Source: Pseudomonas marginalis
Lineage (GTDB): Bacteria; Pseudomonadota; Gammaproteobacteria; Pseudomonadales; Pseudomonadaceae
Assembly (NCBI RefSeq): GCF_008692035.1
Contig: NZ_VTFG01000001.1
Location: 4,155,501-4,219,500, forward strand
Direction of reading: 5' to 3'
DNA: 64,000 nucleotides
A program made the translations under genes and the position numbers. Of this stretch, positions 17,030 through 25,767 are shown in pieces. The notes beneath the pieces are model-generated. The model searched no databases. It was not told where the DNA came from and saw only the letters and a list, made by a program, of their open reading frames with translations. The number at the start of each line of letters is the position of its first letter. Position 1 is the stretch's first letter.

Positions 17030-17761
17030 ATGAGTGACAAGGATAAACAGCCGTTGGCTGCGTCGGCTTCAGCCCCTCAGGTGGCAGAGTCTGCCGATGC
17101 AGCGCTAAAACATATCGTTGACGGCTTTTTGCATTTCCATCACGACGTCTTCCCTCAGCAGGAAGAACTCTTCAAGAAACTCGCCACGGCCCAGAGCCCA
17201 CGGGCGATGTTCATTACCTGCGCCGACTCGCGCATCGTGCCTGAGCTGATTACCCAAAGCTCTCCCGGCGACCTGTTCGTGACCCGCAACGTCGGTAACG
17301 TCGTGCCGCCTTATGGGCAGATGAACGGCGGTGTCTCCACTGCCATCGAGTACGCGGTACTGGCCCTGGGTGTGCAGCACATCATCGTGTGCGGGCACTC
17401 CGATTGTGGCGCCATGCGCGCGGTCCTCAACCCCGCCAGCCTGGAGAAGATGCCAACGGTAAGGGCCTGGCTGCGGCACGCCGAAGTCGCCAAGTCCATG
17501 GTCGAGGACAACTGCGACTGTGCCAACGAAGGCGAGAGCATGAAAGTGCTCACCGAAGAAAACGTCATCGCCCAACTGCAGCATTTGCGTACCCATCCTT
17601 CGGTGGCGTCGCGCATGGCCAACGGTCAGCTGTTTATTCACGGCTGGATCTACAACATCGAGACCAGTGAAATTCGAGCCTACGATGCTGATCAGTCGGC
17701 GTTCCGACCGTTGAGCGGCGAAGGGCCGATTCCTTCCGCGACGCCTAAAGCGCGCTTCTAA
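17030..17761 (+). CDS. Beta-class carbonic anhydrase
   Basis: A 243-residue carbonic anhydrase. The zinc ligands are C64 (FITCADSRIVPE, with the Asp66-Arg68 dyad), H123 and C126 (CGHSDCGAMRA). It interconverts CO2 and bicarbonate in the cytoplasm. AAGAGG precedes the ATG. A SulP-family anion transporter follows 84 bases downstream on the same strand; together they probably form a bicarbonate-handling unit. The synteny matches PA0102-PA0103 of PAO1. Confidence 0.95.
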   Translation: MSDKDKQPLAASASAPQVAESADAALKHIVDGFLHFHHDVFPQQEELFKKLATAQSPRAMFITCADSRIVPELITQSSPGDLFVTRNVGNVVPPYGQMNGGVSTAIEYAVLALGVQHIIVCGHSDCGAMRAVLNPASLEKMPTVRAWLRHAEVAKSMVEDNCDCANEGESMKVLTEENVIAQLQHLRTHPSVASRMANGQLFIHGWIYNIETSEIRAYDADQSAFRPLSGEGPIPSATPKARF

Positions 17762-17845
17762 ACACTTCCCTGCCGGGTAAAGCGGTGGCTGCCATGGATG
17801 CAGCCAGGCTTTGCCGCGCCCGGCGAATACCTCGGGAGAGCCATC

Positions 17846-19393
17846 ATGCGTGCTGCTCAATTGAAAGCTGTATTGCCACGGGAGCTGCTCGCCTCCGTGG
17901 TTGTGTTTCTGGTCGCCCTGCCCCTGTGCATGGGGATCGCCATCGCGTCCGGCATGCCGCCGGCCAAGGGCCTGATCACCGGGATTATCGGTGGCCTGGT
18001 GGTGGGCTGGCTGGCGGGTTCGCCGCTGCAGGTCAGCGGCCCGGCAGCGGGGCTGGCGGTCTTGGTGTTCGAGCTGGTGCGCCAGCACGGGATGCTGATG
18101 CTCGGGCCGATCCTGCTGCTGGCCGGCTTCCTGCAACTGGTGGCCGGGCGCCTGCGCCTGGGTTGCTGGTTCCGCGTCACGGCGCCGGCGGTGGTGTACG
18201 GGATGCTGGCGGGGATCGGCGTATTGATTGTGCTATCGCAGATCCATGTGATGCTCGACGGTGCGCCCAAGCCCTCAGGGCTGGATAACCTGGCGGGCTT
18301 CCCCGCCGCGCTGGCGGAGGCGATTCCTACCTTGGGTGGCGGCCTGGGTTGGCAGGCCGGATTGCTCGGGTTGTCGACGATGCTGGTGATGTACCTGTGG
18401 GATAAATTCCGTCCGCAAACCCTGCGTTTCGTGCCGGGAGCCCTGTTGGGCGTGGGCCTGGCAACGGTGGCCAGCCTGGTGCTGGCGTTGCAGGTCAAGC
18501 GTGTGGAAGTCCCGGAGAATCTCGCCGACGCCATCGATTGGCTGCGTCCCAGCGACCTGTTGAGCCTGGCTGACCCTCAGTTGTTGATCGCTGCGTTTGC
18601 GGTGGCGTTTATCGCCAGTGCCGAAACCCTGCTCTCTGCGGCAGCGGTCGACCGCATGCACAGTGGCCAGCGTTCTGATTTCGATAAGGAATTATCCGCC
18701 CAGGGTGTGGGCAACATGCTGTGCGGCCTGGTGGGTGCCCTGCCGATGACCGGTGTGATCGTGCGCAGCTCGGCCAACGTGCAGGCCGGTGCCACCACGC
18801 GGTTGTCAGCGATGTTCCATGGCGTATGGCTGTTGGGGTTCGTACTGTTGCTGTCGAGCGTGCTGCAAAGCATTCCTGTGGCAAGCCTGGCGGGTGTGTT
18901 GGTGTACACCGGGATCAAGCTGGTGGACATCAAGGCCTTCAAGGCCCTCGGTCGTTATGGGCGTATGCCGATGTTTACCTACGCGGCCACGGCGTTGGCG
19001 ATCATTTTCACCGACCTGCTGACCGGTGTGCTGGTGGGCTTCGGGCTCACACTGGTCAAGCTGGCGCTCAAGGCCTCGCGCCTGAAAGTCAGTCTGATCG
19101 ACCTGCCCCTGGAGGGGGAAATGGAGCTGCGTTTGACCGGTGCGGCGACTTTCCTGAAAGTGCCGGCGTTGACCCAGGTGCTGGCGACGGTGCCTCCGGG
19201 CACGACTGTGCACGTACCGCTGAGTAACCTGAGTTATATCGACCATTCCTGCCTGGAGTTGCTGGAGGAGTGGGGCCGGGCGAATGCGGCCAAGGGCTCG
19301 AAGCTGGTGATCGAAGCGCGTGGGTTGAAGCGCAGGCTCGAAGGCCGGGTCAGGATGACGACAGGGATCGGCTCGGCGCCCTCAATCGGCTGA
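17846..19393 (+). CDS. SulP-family inorganic anion transporter (probable bicarbonate or sulfate carrier)
   Basis: A 515-residue membrane protein with the SulP transmembrane domain (about residues 10-395; PLCMGIAIASGMPPAKGLI, GNMLCGLVGALPMTGVIVRSS) and a short C-terminal STAS region (about 415-505; HVPLSNLSYIDHSCLELLEEW). Adjacency to beta-carbonic anhydrase suggests bicarbonate as substrate, as proposed for such pairs, but sulfate is possible. The ATG at 17846 has GGGAGAG upstream. A palindromic repeat lies just after the stop. Confidence 0.92.
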   Translation: MRAAQLKAVLPRELLASVVVFLVALPLCMGIAIASGMPPAKGLITGIIGGLVVGWLAGSPLQVSGPAAGLAVLVFELVRQHGMLMLGPILLLAGFLQLVAGRLRLGCWFRVTAPAVVYGMLAGIGVLIVLSQIHVMLDGAPKPSGLDNLAGFPAALAEAIPTLGGGLGWQAGLLGLSTMLVMYLWDKFRPQTLRFVPGALLGVGLATVASLVLALQVKRVEVPENLADAIDWLRPSDLLSLADPQLLIAAFAVAFIASAETLLSAAAVDRMHSGQRSDFDKELSAQGVGNMLCGLVGALPMTGVIVRSSANVQAGATTRLSAMFHGVWLLGFVLLLSSVLQSIPVASLAGVLVYTGIKLVDIKAFKALGRYGRMPMFTYAATALAIIFTDLLTGVLVGFGLTLVKLALKASRLKVSLIDLPLEGEMELRLTGAATFLKVPALTQVLATVPPGTTVHVPLSNLSYIDHSCLELLEEWGRANAAKGSKLVIEARGLKRRLEGRVRMTTGIGSAPSIG

Positions 19394-19409
19394 GGGAGTG
19401 GGATCAACA

Positions 19410-19436
19410 TGTGGGAGGGGGCCTGCCCCTCCCACA
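19410..19436. repeat. Palindromic repeat TGTGGGAGGGG type
   Basis: TGTGGGAGGGG and CCCCTCCCACA form 11-bp arms around GCCTG between the convergent SulP gene and the PA0104-like gene; it probably acts as a terminator for both. Confidence 0.85.
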
Positions 19437-19460
19437 TTCGTTCTCTGTGTAATTCAGGAT

Positions 19461-20108
19461 TTAAGCTGGCTGGTCCAGCGCCAATTCAACCCCCAGCTGG
19501 CGGGACAGGCACGGCCAGCGCTTCCACGCGGCTTCCGTTGCCGGGCTTTTCAGCTGTTCGCGATATGCTTCGACAGACTCCAGTGCAAAGCTGTCTTCGT
19601 TGAGCATTTCATCCACCGCATGATGAACGGCTTCATCCAGCTGGTTGGCGAATGCTTCGCCGATCAACTGATGGGCAATCACGTTGGCCACGGTGGTATC
19701 TGCCGGAATCAGTGGCTGGCCAAAGTGTTTGATGTACAAATCGTTGACCTCTTCCACCAGGCGATGGGCCAGGTAAGCCTCGTCCAGCAGACCGTCGAGC
19801 CCTTCATGGCCGGCCAGGATGGCGGGGGGCTGCAGGAAGAAATGCTCGGCGATTTTCAGCACTGGCTTGATCTGGCTTTCGATACCGGCCTCGCGGGCCA
19901 CGTCGTTGGCGGCGTCCAGCAGGTCCGGTACCAGATCGATGTAGGCCGTGACGAAGCGGGTCATGACAATGTTGCGATCGCCATCAGCCAGGGAAATGGC
20001 CGAATGCAGGTGCGGCAATTGCTCTTCCAGCTGCTTGGCCAACTGGCCAGTGCTGGATTCGTGTTGATGGGCACGGGAAATCTGCTCGCGCAATGCGGCG
20101 GTGTTCAT
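19461..20108 (-). CDS. Conserved hypothetical cytoplasmic protein (PA0104-like)
   Basis: A 215-residue, largely alpha-helical acidic protein (MNTAALREQISRAHQHESSTGQLAKQLEEQ). There is no signal peptide, membrane segment or catalytic motif that I recognise. I took the ATG at 20108 because it is followed by a good helical start and preceded by GGAG; an in-frame ATG at 20183 would add a basic, cysteine-rich stretch. It sits between the carbonic anhydrase/SulP pair and the cox cluster, as in P. aeruginosa, and is divergent from coxB. Confidence 0.8.
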   Translation of the reverse strand: MNTAALREQISRAHQHESSTGQLAKQLEEQLPHLHSAISLADGDRNIVMTRFVTAYIDLVPDLLDAANDVAREAGIESQIKPVLKIAEHFFLQPPAILAGHEGLDGLLDEAYLAHRLVEEVNDLYIKHFGQPLIPADTTVANVIAHQLIGEAFANQLDEAVHHAVDEMLNEDSFALESVEAYREQLKSPATEAAWKRWPCLSRQLGVELALDQPA

Positions 20109-20475
20109 GAAGGCTCCAGTGAAGCAGGCGTAGGAATAGGGACAGCATAAAGTAGCTCGTTTATACGAGCGCCTAAGACGCATTTGTCATAATTATTTCA
20201 TGGTTATGCACAGGCGTTATATCGAATTGCCATCGTTGGTCGGATAAACGATTCCGCACCCGGTTTTATTAGGCCTGGCCACTCATTTTTGCTCATTTGC
20301 CCCTACACATTGCGGGGTTGCAGAGCGTGTCTATACTCGGGTTTGTACGCGATTAGCTGATGACGCCAGACTGCATAAGCAGGTAAGGCTAAGCGGTTGT
20401 AAGCAGTATGGAAGCCGCTCCCTTCGACGCAGGTGCAAACCGGCGGGATAACAAGAACGATAAGGGGAACCCGCA
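20109..20475. other. Long intergenic region upstream of coxB
   Basis: This 367-base gap is AT-richer than its surroundings in its left part. It holds the promoters of the divergent hypothetical gene and of coxB (see 20310-20337), leaving a coxB leader of roughly 130 bases. I see no ORF, tRNA or clear terminator in it. Confidence 0.6.
20310..20337 (+). promoter_or_regulatory. Sigma-S-like promoter of the cox cluster
   Basis: TTGCGG (20310-20315) is followed after 16 bases by TATACT (20332-20337), embedded in CTATACT, the usual sigma-S -10 form. In P. aeruginosa the aa3 oxidase operon is induced by starvation in an RpoS-dependent way, which this promoter would explain. The assignment here is by pattern only. 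Confidence 0.6.
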
Positions 20476-21603
20476 ATGACGCGACATCCACATGTTTGGA
20501 TGGGCCTCCTGTTGTGGTCGGTATTCGGCCAGGCGCACGCCGCCTGGACAACGAATATGGCGCCAGGGGCAACTGAAGTCAGTCACGCTGTGTTCGACCT
20601 GCACATGACCATTTTCTGGATCTGTGTAGTGATCGGCATTGTCGTTTTTGGCGCGATGTTCTGGTCGATGATCCTTCATCGCCGCTCTACGGGCCAGGTC
20701 GCGGCCAAATTCCACGAAAGCACCACCGTGGAAATCCTCTGGACCGTGGTGCCCTTGCTGATCCTGGTCGCGATGGCCATTCCGGCGACCAAGACCTTGA
20801 TCAATATCTACGACAGTACCGAGTCGGATATCGATATCCAGGTCACCGGCTATCAGTGGAAGTGGCATTACAAATACCTGGGCCAGGACGTGGAGTTCTT
20901 CAGCAACCTGGCCACGCCCGCCGAGCAGATCCATAACCAGGCCACCAAGGGCGAACATTACCTGCTGGAAGTCGACCAGCCGCTGGTGCTGCCGGTGGGC
21001 GCCAAGGTGCGCTTCCTGGTGACCGCCGCCGACGTGATCCACTCCTGGTGGGTGCCGGCCTTTGCGGTCAAGCGTGACGCCATCCCGGGGTTCGTCAACG
21101 AGGCCTGGACCCGCGTCGAGAAGCCCGGCATCTACCGTGGCCAGTGCGCCGAACTGTGCGGCAAGGACCACGGTTTCATGCCCATCGTGGTCGAGGTCAA
21201 GTCCAAGGCCGACTACGACACCTGGCTCGGCGAGCGCAAGGCAGAGGCCGCCAAGCTCAAGGAGCTGACCTCCAAGGAGTGGACGCTGGAAGAGCTGGTG
21301 GCCCGTGGCGACAAGGTCTACCACACCACCTGCGTGGCCTGTCACCAGGCCGAAGGCCAGGGCCTGCCACCGATGTTCCCGGCGCTCAAGGGTTCGAAGA
21401 TTGCCACCGGGCCTAAGGAAGCCCACCTGAATCTTGTCTATCACGGCAAGGCCGGTACGGCGATGGCGGCTTTCGGCAAGCAGCTCTCGGAAGTGGATAT
21501 CGCCGCCGTGGTGACCTACGAGCGCAACGCCTGGGGTAACAACAAAGGCGACATGGTCACGCCTAAAGACGTGCTGGCCATCAAGCAGGCGGAAAGCAAA
21601 TGA
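20476..21603 (+). CDS. coxB: Cytochrome c oxidase subunit II with fused cytochrome c domain
   Basis: A 375-residue aa3 oxidase subunit. A signal peptide (cleavage near AQAHA), then two membrane helices, then the periplasmic CuA cupredoxin domain with ligands in HSWWVPAF and CAELCGKDHGFMPI. A C-terminal cytochrome c domain carries CVACH at about residues 286-290. The fusion makes this a caa3-like subunit II that can take electrons from soluble cytochrome c, such as cytochrome c4. It heads the cox cluster, followed by coxA after 58 bases. Confidence 0.97.
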   Translation: MTRHPHVWMGLLLWSVFGQAHAAWTTNMAPGATEVSHAVFDLHMTIFWICVVIGIVVFGAMFWSMILHRRSTGQVAAKFHESTTVEILWTVVPLLILVAMAIPATKTLINIYDSTESDIDIQVTGYQWKWHYKYLGQDVEFFSNLATPAEQIHNQATKGEHYLLEVDQPLVLPVGAKVRFLVTAADVIHSWWVPAFAVKRDAIPGFVNEAWTRVEKPGIYRGQCAELCGKDHGFMPIVVEVKSKADYDTWLGERKAEAAKLKELTSKEWTLEELVARGDKVYHTTCVACHQAEGQGLPPMFPALKGSKIATGPKEAHLNLVYHGKAGTAMAAFGKQLSEVDIAAVVTYERNAWGNNKGDMVTPKDVLAIKQAESK

Positions 21604-21661
21604 CTTCATTCATTGCGTATGCCCCGAACCGCCCCGCCCACTCGCTTGCAGGAGAACGGCC

Positions 21662-23251
21662 ATGAGCGCTGTGATCGATGACCATGGCCACGCCGGTGAC
21701 CATGCCCACGGCCCCGCCAAGGGTTTGATGCGCTGGGTGCTGACCACCAACCATAAGGACATCGGCACGATGTACCTGTGGTTCGCGTTCACCATGTTCC
21801 TGCTCGGCGGCTCGTTCGCCATGGTGATCCGTGCCGAGCTGTTCCAGCCTGGCCTGCAGATCGTCGAGCCGGCGTTTTTCAACCAGATGACCACCATGCA
21901 CGGCCTGATCATGGTGTTCGGTGCGGTAATGCCGGCGTTTGTCGGCCTGGCCAACTGGATGATTCCGCTGATGATCGGCGCGCCGGACATGGCCTTGCCG
22001 CGCATGAACAACTTCAGCTTCTGGCTGCTGCCGGCGGCGTTCCTGCTGCTGGTCTCGACCCTGTTCACGCCCGGTGGCGGGCCGAACTTCGGCTGGACGT
22101 TCTACGCCCCGCTCTCCACCACCTACGCGCCGGAAAGCGTGACGTTCTTCATCTTCGCCATCCACTTGATGGGCATCAGCTCGATCATGGGTGCGATCAA
22201 CGTGGTTGCCACCATCCTCAACCTGCGTGCGCCCGGCATGACCCTGATGAAGATGCCGCTGTTCGTCTGGACCTGGCTGATCACCGCATTCCTGCTGATC
22301 GCGGTGATGCCGGTGCTGGCCGGCTGCGTGACCATGATGCTGATGGACATCCACTTCGGTACCAGCTTCTTCAGTGCGGCCGGTGGCGGTGATCCGGTGC
22401 TGTTCCAGCATGTGTTCTGGTTCTTCGGCCACCCCGAGGTGTACATCATGATCCTGCCGGCGTTTGGCGCCGTCAGTTCGATTATCCCGACCTTCTCGCG
22501 CAAGCCATTGTTCGGCTACACGTCGATGGTCTACGCCACGGCGAGCATCGCGTTCCTCTCGTTTATCGTGTGGGCGCACCATATGTTCGTGGTGGGCATT
22601 CCGTTGGTCGGCGAGTTGTTCTTCATGTACGCCACGTTGCTGATTGCGGTGCCCACCGGCGTGAAGGTGTTCAACTGGGTCAGTACCATGTGGCAAGGCT
22701 CGCTGACCTTCGAGACGCCGATGCTGTTTGCCGTGGCCTTCGTGATCCTGTTCACCATCGGCGGCTTCTCCGGATTGATGCTGGCGATTGCCCCGGCGGA
22801 CTTCCAGTACCACGACACCTACTTTGTGGTGGCGCACTTCCATTACGTACTGGTGCCCGGTGCGATCTTCGGCATCTTCGCCTCGGCCTACTACTGGCTG
22901 CCGAAATGGACCGGCCACATGTACGACGAAACCCTGGGCAAGCTGCATTTCTGGCTGTCTTTCGTGGGCATGAACATGGCGTTCTTCCCGATGCACTTCG
23001 TGGGGCTGGCCGGCATGCCGCGCCGGGTACCGGACTACAACCTGCAGTTCGCCGACTTCAATATGGTCTCGTCGATTGGCGCGTTCATGTTTGGCGCCAC
23101 GCAGATCTTCTTCCTGTTTATCGTGATCAAGTGCATCCGTGGCGGCCCGCCCGCGCCGGCCAAGCCGTGGGATGGCGCCGAAGGCCTGGAGTGGAGCGTG
23201 CCCTCGCCCGCGCCGTACCACACCTTCACCACGCCACCGGAGGTCAAATGA
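21662..23251 (+). CDS. coxA: Cytochrome c oxidase subunit I (aa3 type)
   Basis: A 529-residue heme-copper oxidase catalytic subunit with 12 membrane helices. The His ligands of heme a, heme a3 and CuB are seen in TTMHGLIMVFG, HPEVYIM (with the cross-linked Tyr), VWAHHMFVVG and HFHYVLVPGA. The HPEVY motif and conserved D/K-channel regions mark it as an A-family proton-pumping oxidase that reduces O2 to water. AGGAG precedes the ATG. Confidence 0.98.
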   Translation: MSAVIDDHGHAGDHAHGPAKGLMRWVLTTNHKDIGTMYLWFAFTMFLLGGSFAMVIRAELFQPGLQIVEPAFFNQMTTMHGLIMVFGAVMPAFVGLANWMIPLMIGAPDMALPRMNNFSFWLLPAAFLLLVSTLFTPGGGPNFGWTFYAPLSTTYAPESVTFFIFAIHLMGISSIMGAINVVATILNLRAPGMTLMKMPLFVWTWLITAFLLIAVMPVLAGCVTMMLMDIHFGTSFFSAAGGGDPVLFQHVFWFFGHPEVYIMILPAFGAVSSIIPTFSRKPLFGYTSMVYATASIAFLSFIVWAHHMFVVGIPLVGELFFMYATLLIAVPTGVKVFNWVSTMWQGSLTFETPMLFAVAFVILFTIGGFSGLMLAIAPADFQYHDTYFVVAHFHYVLVPGAIFGIFASAYYWLPKWTGHMYDETLGKLHFWLSFVGMNMAFFPMHFVGLAGMPRRVPDYNLQFADFNMVSSIGAFMFGATQIFFLFIVIKCIRGGPPAPAKPWDGAEGLEWSVPSPAPYHTFTTPPEVK

Positions 23252-23272
23252 ACAGGGTAAGCGGAGGTGGTC

Positions 23273-23824
23273 ATGGCTGACTCCGTGCCTCTCAAGCGCC
23301 TGGTTACCCGCCTGCTGATCCTGGTGGTGGCGATGTTCGCCTTCGGCTTTGCCCTGGTGCCGATCTACGACGTGATGTGCAAGGCATTCGGCATCAACGG
23401 CAAGACGGCCGGGCAGTACGAAGGCGAGCAGGTCGTCGACCTCACGCGCCAGGTACGGGTGCAGTTCCTGTCCACCAATGCCATCGACATGGTCTGGGAG
23501 TTTCATTCCAAGGCTGATGAGGTGGTGGTCAACCCCGGTGCCGTCACCGAGATGCTGTTCGTGGCCTACAACCCTACTGACAAGCCGATGACCGCCCAGG
23601 CGGTGCCGAGCATTTCCCCCGCCGAAGCGGCCATGTATTTCCACAAGACCGAATGCTTTTGCTTCACCCAGCAAGTGCTGCAGCCAGGCCAGCGCATCGA
23701 GATGCCGGTGCGTTTTATTGTCGACCGTGACATGCCCAAGGATGTGAAGCATTTGACCCTGGCGTACACGCTGTTTGATATCACTGCGCGCCAACCGCCC
23801 GTGGCTGTCCGTACCGGCGGCTAG
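23273..23824 (+). CDS. ctaG: Cytochrome c oxidase assembly protein CtaG (Cox11), CuB chaperone
   Basis: A 183-residue protein with one N-terminal membrane anchor (VTRLLILVVAMFAFGFALVP) and a periplasmic Cox11 domain with the copper-binding CFCF motif (TECFCFTQQ). It delivers copper to the CuB site of CoxA. I chose the ATG at 23273 (MADSVPLKR), which has GGAGG 6 bases upstream, over the ATG at 23267, which lies inside that spacing. It is 21 bases after coxA. Confidence 0.95.
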   Translation: MADSVPLKRLVTRLLILVVAMFAFGFALVPIYDVMCKAFGINGKTAGQYEGEQVVDLTRQVRVQFLSTNAIDMVWEFHSKADEVVVNPGAVTEMLFVAYNPTDKPMTAQAVPSISPAEAAMYFHKTECFCFTQQVLQPGQRIEMPVRFIVDRDMPKDVKHLTLAYTLFDITARQPPVAVRTGG

Positions 23825-23859
23825 CTACTGTTTGCCCGCTCAATCAGGAGAGCGAATAC

Positions 23860-24747
23860 ATGTCGACTCATGATACGTACTACGTACCAGCGCAAAGCAA
23901 ATGGCCGATAATTGCCACGATTGGCATGCTGGTCACCGTGTATGGCCTGGCCGTGTGGTTCAACGACCTGAAGGCGGCACGCCCGGAATCCCACGGGCCG
24001 TGGATCTTTTTCGTCGGAGGGCTGTTGCTGGCCTACATGCTGTTTGGCTGGTTCGGGGCGGTGATCAAGGAAAGCCGCGCCGGTTTGTACAGCGCCCAGA
24101 TGGACCGCTCGTTTCGCTGGGGCATGACCTGGTTCATTTTTTCCGAGGTGATGTTCTTTATCGCGTTCTTCGGTGCGCTGTTCTACGTGCGCCACTTGTC
24201 CGGCCCCGCGTTGGCCGGCGAAGGCCCCAAAGGTATTGCGCACATGCTGTGGCCGAACTTCGAGTTTGCCTGGCCGTTGCTCAACAACCCGGACCCGAAA
24301 CTTTATCCCGCGCCGGAGGGCACCATCAGCCCGTGGGGCTTGCCGTTGGTCAACACCATCCTGCTGGTGAGTTCCAGCGTGACCATCACCATTGCCCACC
24401 ACGCCTTGCGCAAGGGGCATCGCGGCGCGCTGAAGATCTGGCTGGCGATCACCGTCTTGCTGGGCCTGGCATTCCTCGGGTTCCAGGCCGAGGAATACAT
24501 CCACGCCTATAAAGAGCTGGGCCTGACCTTGGGTTCGGGGGTGTACGGCGCGACGTTCTTTATGCTCACGGGCTTCCACGGTGCCCACGTGACTATCGGC
24601 ACCATCATTTTGTTTGTGATGCTGATGCGCATCCTGCGCGGGCATTTCAATGCCGAGCATCAGTTCGGTTTCGAGGCGGCCAGTTGGTATTGGCACTTCG
24701 TGGATGTGGTGTGGATCGGGCTGTTTTTCTTCGTCTACGTGCTGTGA
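23860..24747 (+). CDS. coxC: Cytochrome c oxidase subunit III
   Basis: A 295-residue, seven-helix membrane subunit of the aa3 oxidase (WGMTWFIFSEVMFFIAFFGALFYVRH and FHGAHVTIGTIILFVML are typical). It stabilises the CoxAB core and helps proton uptake. AGGAG precedes the ATG, and the gene follows ctaG by 35 bases. A small antisense gene (DUF2909) ends 6 bases after its stop. Confidence 0.97.
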   Translation: MSTHDTYYVPAQSKWPIIATIGMLVTVYGLAVWFNDLKAARPESHGPWIFFVGGLLLAYMLFGWFGAVIKESRAGLYSAQMDRSFRWGMTWFIFSEVMFFIAFFGALFYVRHLSGPALAGEGPKGIAHMLWPNFEFAWPLLNNPDPKLYPAPEGTISPWGLPLVNTILLVSSSVTITIAHHALRKGHRGALKIWLAITVLLGLAFLGFQAEEYIHAYKELGLTLGSGVYGATFFMLTGFHGAHVTIGTIILFVMLMRILRGHFNAEHQFGFEAASWYWHFVDVVWIGLFFFVYVL

Positions 24748-24753
24748 GGCGAC

Positions 24754-24957
24754 TTACCAGGGCGCATGAGATACCAGCTGGCCGCTGAAAAATCCCCAGG
24801 CGATCAACGCCACGGTGATCACGGCCAGTACCACACGCACGGTCAAGGCCGTGACGAGGCGGTTGGAGTTGCCCTCGTCCTTGACCAGGAAGAACAGGCC
24901 ACTGAACAGGCTCACGACGGTCGCGATCAGCATCAGGGCAATGGCTGCTTTGAGCAT
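24754..24957 (-). CDS. DUF2909 twin-transmembrane small protein, antisense within cox cluster
   Basis: A 67-residue protein with two hydrophobic helices (MLKAAIALMLIATVVSLFSG and VVLAVITVALIAWGFFSG) joined by a short polar loop. This is the DUF2909/twin-TM family found in proteobacterial cox clusters. It is encoded on the strand opposite to the oxidase genes, between coxC and surf1. Its role is unknown; the location suggests oxidase assembly or stability. A small gene in the same position is known in P. aeruginosa (PA0109, from memory). Confidence 0.85.
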   Translation of the reverse strand: MLKAAIALMLIATVVSLFSGLFFLVKDEGNSNRLVTALTVRVVLAVITVALIAWGFFSGQLVSHAPW

Positions 24958-25002
24958 GGTCTGGTTCCTGGCGTTGGTGGGCATCAAGGGGATGGGCGGG
25001 CA

Positions 25003-25767
25003 ATGAAAACAAGTATAGCCAGCGCCATGAAACGCTTTCGTCCAGGTATCGCACCGACCGTGGTGGTGGTGATTCTGCTGCCTTTGATGGTGGGCTTGGG
25101 CGTCTGGCAGCTGTCGCGCGGCCATGAGAAGCAGTTGCTGGTGGACAGCTATGCCGAACGCCGCGCCGCTGAGCCGATCAGCAGTGTGCAACTCGGGGAT
25201 ATGGCGGACCCGGCCTTTCGTCGCGTGCATCTGCGCGGCCAGTTCGATGCCGAGCACAGCGTATTGCTGGATAACCGCATGCGCGACGGCAGGGCGGGTG
25301 TCGAGTTGCTGCAACCCTTTCATGACCAAGCCAGCGGCCTGTGGCTATTGCTCAATCGGGGCTGGTTGCCGTGGCCTGATCGGCGCACCCCGCCCGTCTT
25401 CACTACTCCCGCTCAGCCCTTGAATCTCGACGCCTGGGTGTATGTCGCGCCCGGCGAAACCTTCCAGCTGCATGCGGACCCCACGACCGTGCAATGGCCG
25501 CGCCTGTTGACCGCGCTGCACCCCGCCGCGCTGTGGGCCGAGCTGGGCCGCAACGGTTTTGCCTACGAACTGCGCACCGAAGCCGGCCCCGGCACGTACG
25601 AAACCACCTGGCCCATCGTGGCGATGGGTCCGGAAAAACACCTGGCCTACGCGGTGCAGTGGTTCGCCATGTCCCTGGCGCTACTGGCTCTTTACCTCTA
25701 CCTCGGATGGCACACCACAAAGGAGAAGCCCCATGGGAACGGCCACGAATCCACTCAACATGTCTGA
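25003..25767 (+). CDS. SURF1-family cytochrome oxidase assembly protein
   Basis: A 254-residue protein with two membrane helices, near residues 16-38 (TVVVVILLPLMVGLGVWQL) and about 220-240, flanking a periplasmic domain. WQLSRGHEK, LLNRGWLPWPDR and the C-terminal helix match SURF1, which helps insert heme a into CoxA. I use the ATG at 25003; ATG 25027 is an alternative that shortens the N terminus by 8 residues. Its 3' end overlaps the next gene by 35 bases. Confidence 0.92.
   Translation: MKTSIASAMKRFRPGIAPTVVVVILLPLMVGLGVWQLSRGHEKQLLVDSYAERRAAEPISSVQLGDMADPAFRRVHLRGQFDAEHSVLLDNRMRDGRAGVELLQPFHDQASGLWLLLNRGWLPWPDRRTPPVFTTPAQPLNLDAWVYVAPGETFQLHADPTTVQWPRLLTALHPAALWAELGRNGFAYELRTEAGPGTYETTWPIVAMGPEKHLAYAVQWFAMSLALLALYLYLGWHTTKEKPHGNGHESTQHV

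Noticed and set aside
23248..23280. A 10-codon frame between coxA and ctaG starting at the coxA stop
   Set aside because: It overlaps the ctaG ribosome-binding site and start; more likely a by-product of the ATGA overlap than a gene.
21581..23794. A 737-codon minus-strand frame opposite coxA and ctaG
   Set aside because: It is antisense to unmistakable oxidase genes; its product is a His/Arg/Gln-rich low-complexity sequence typical of shadow frames.
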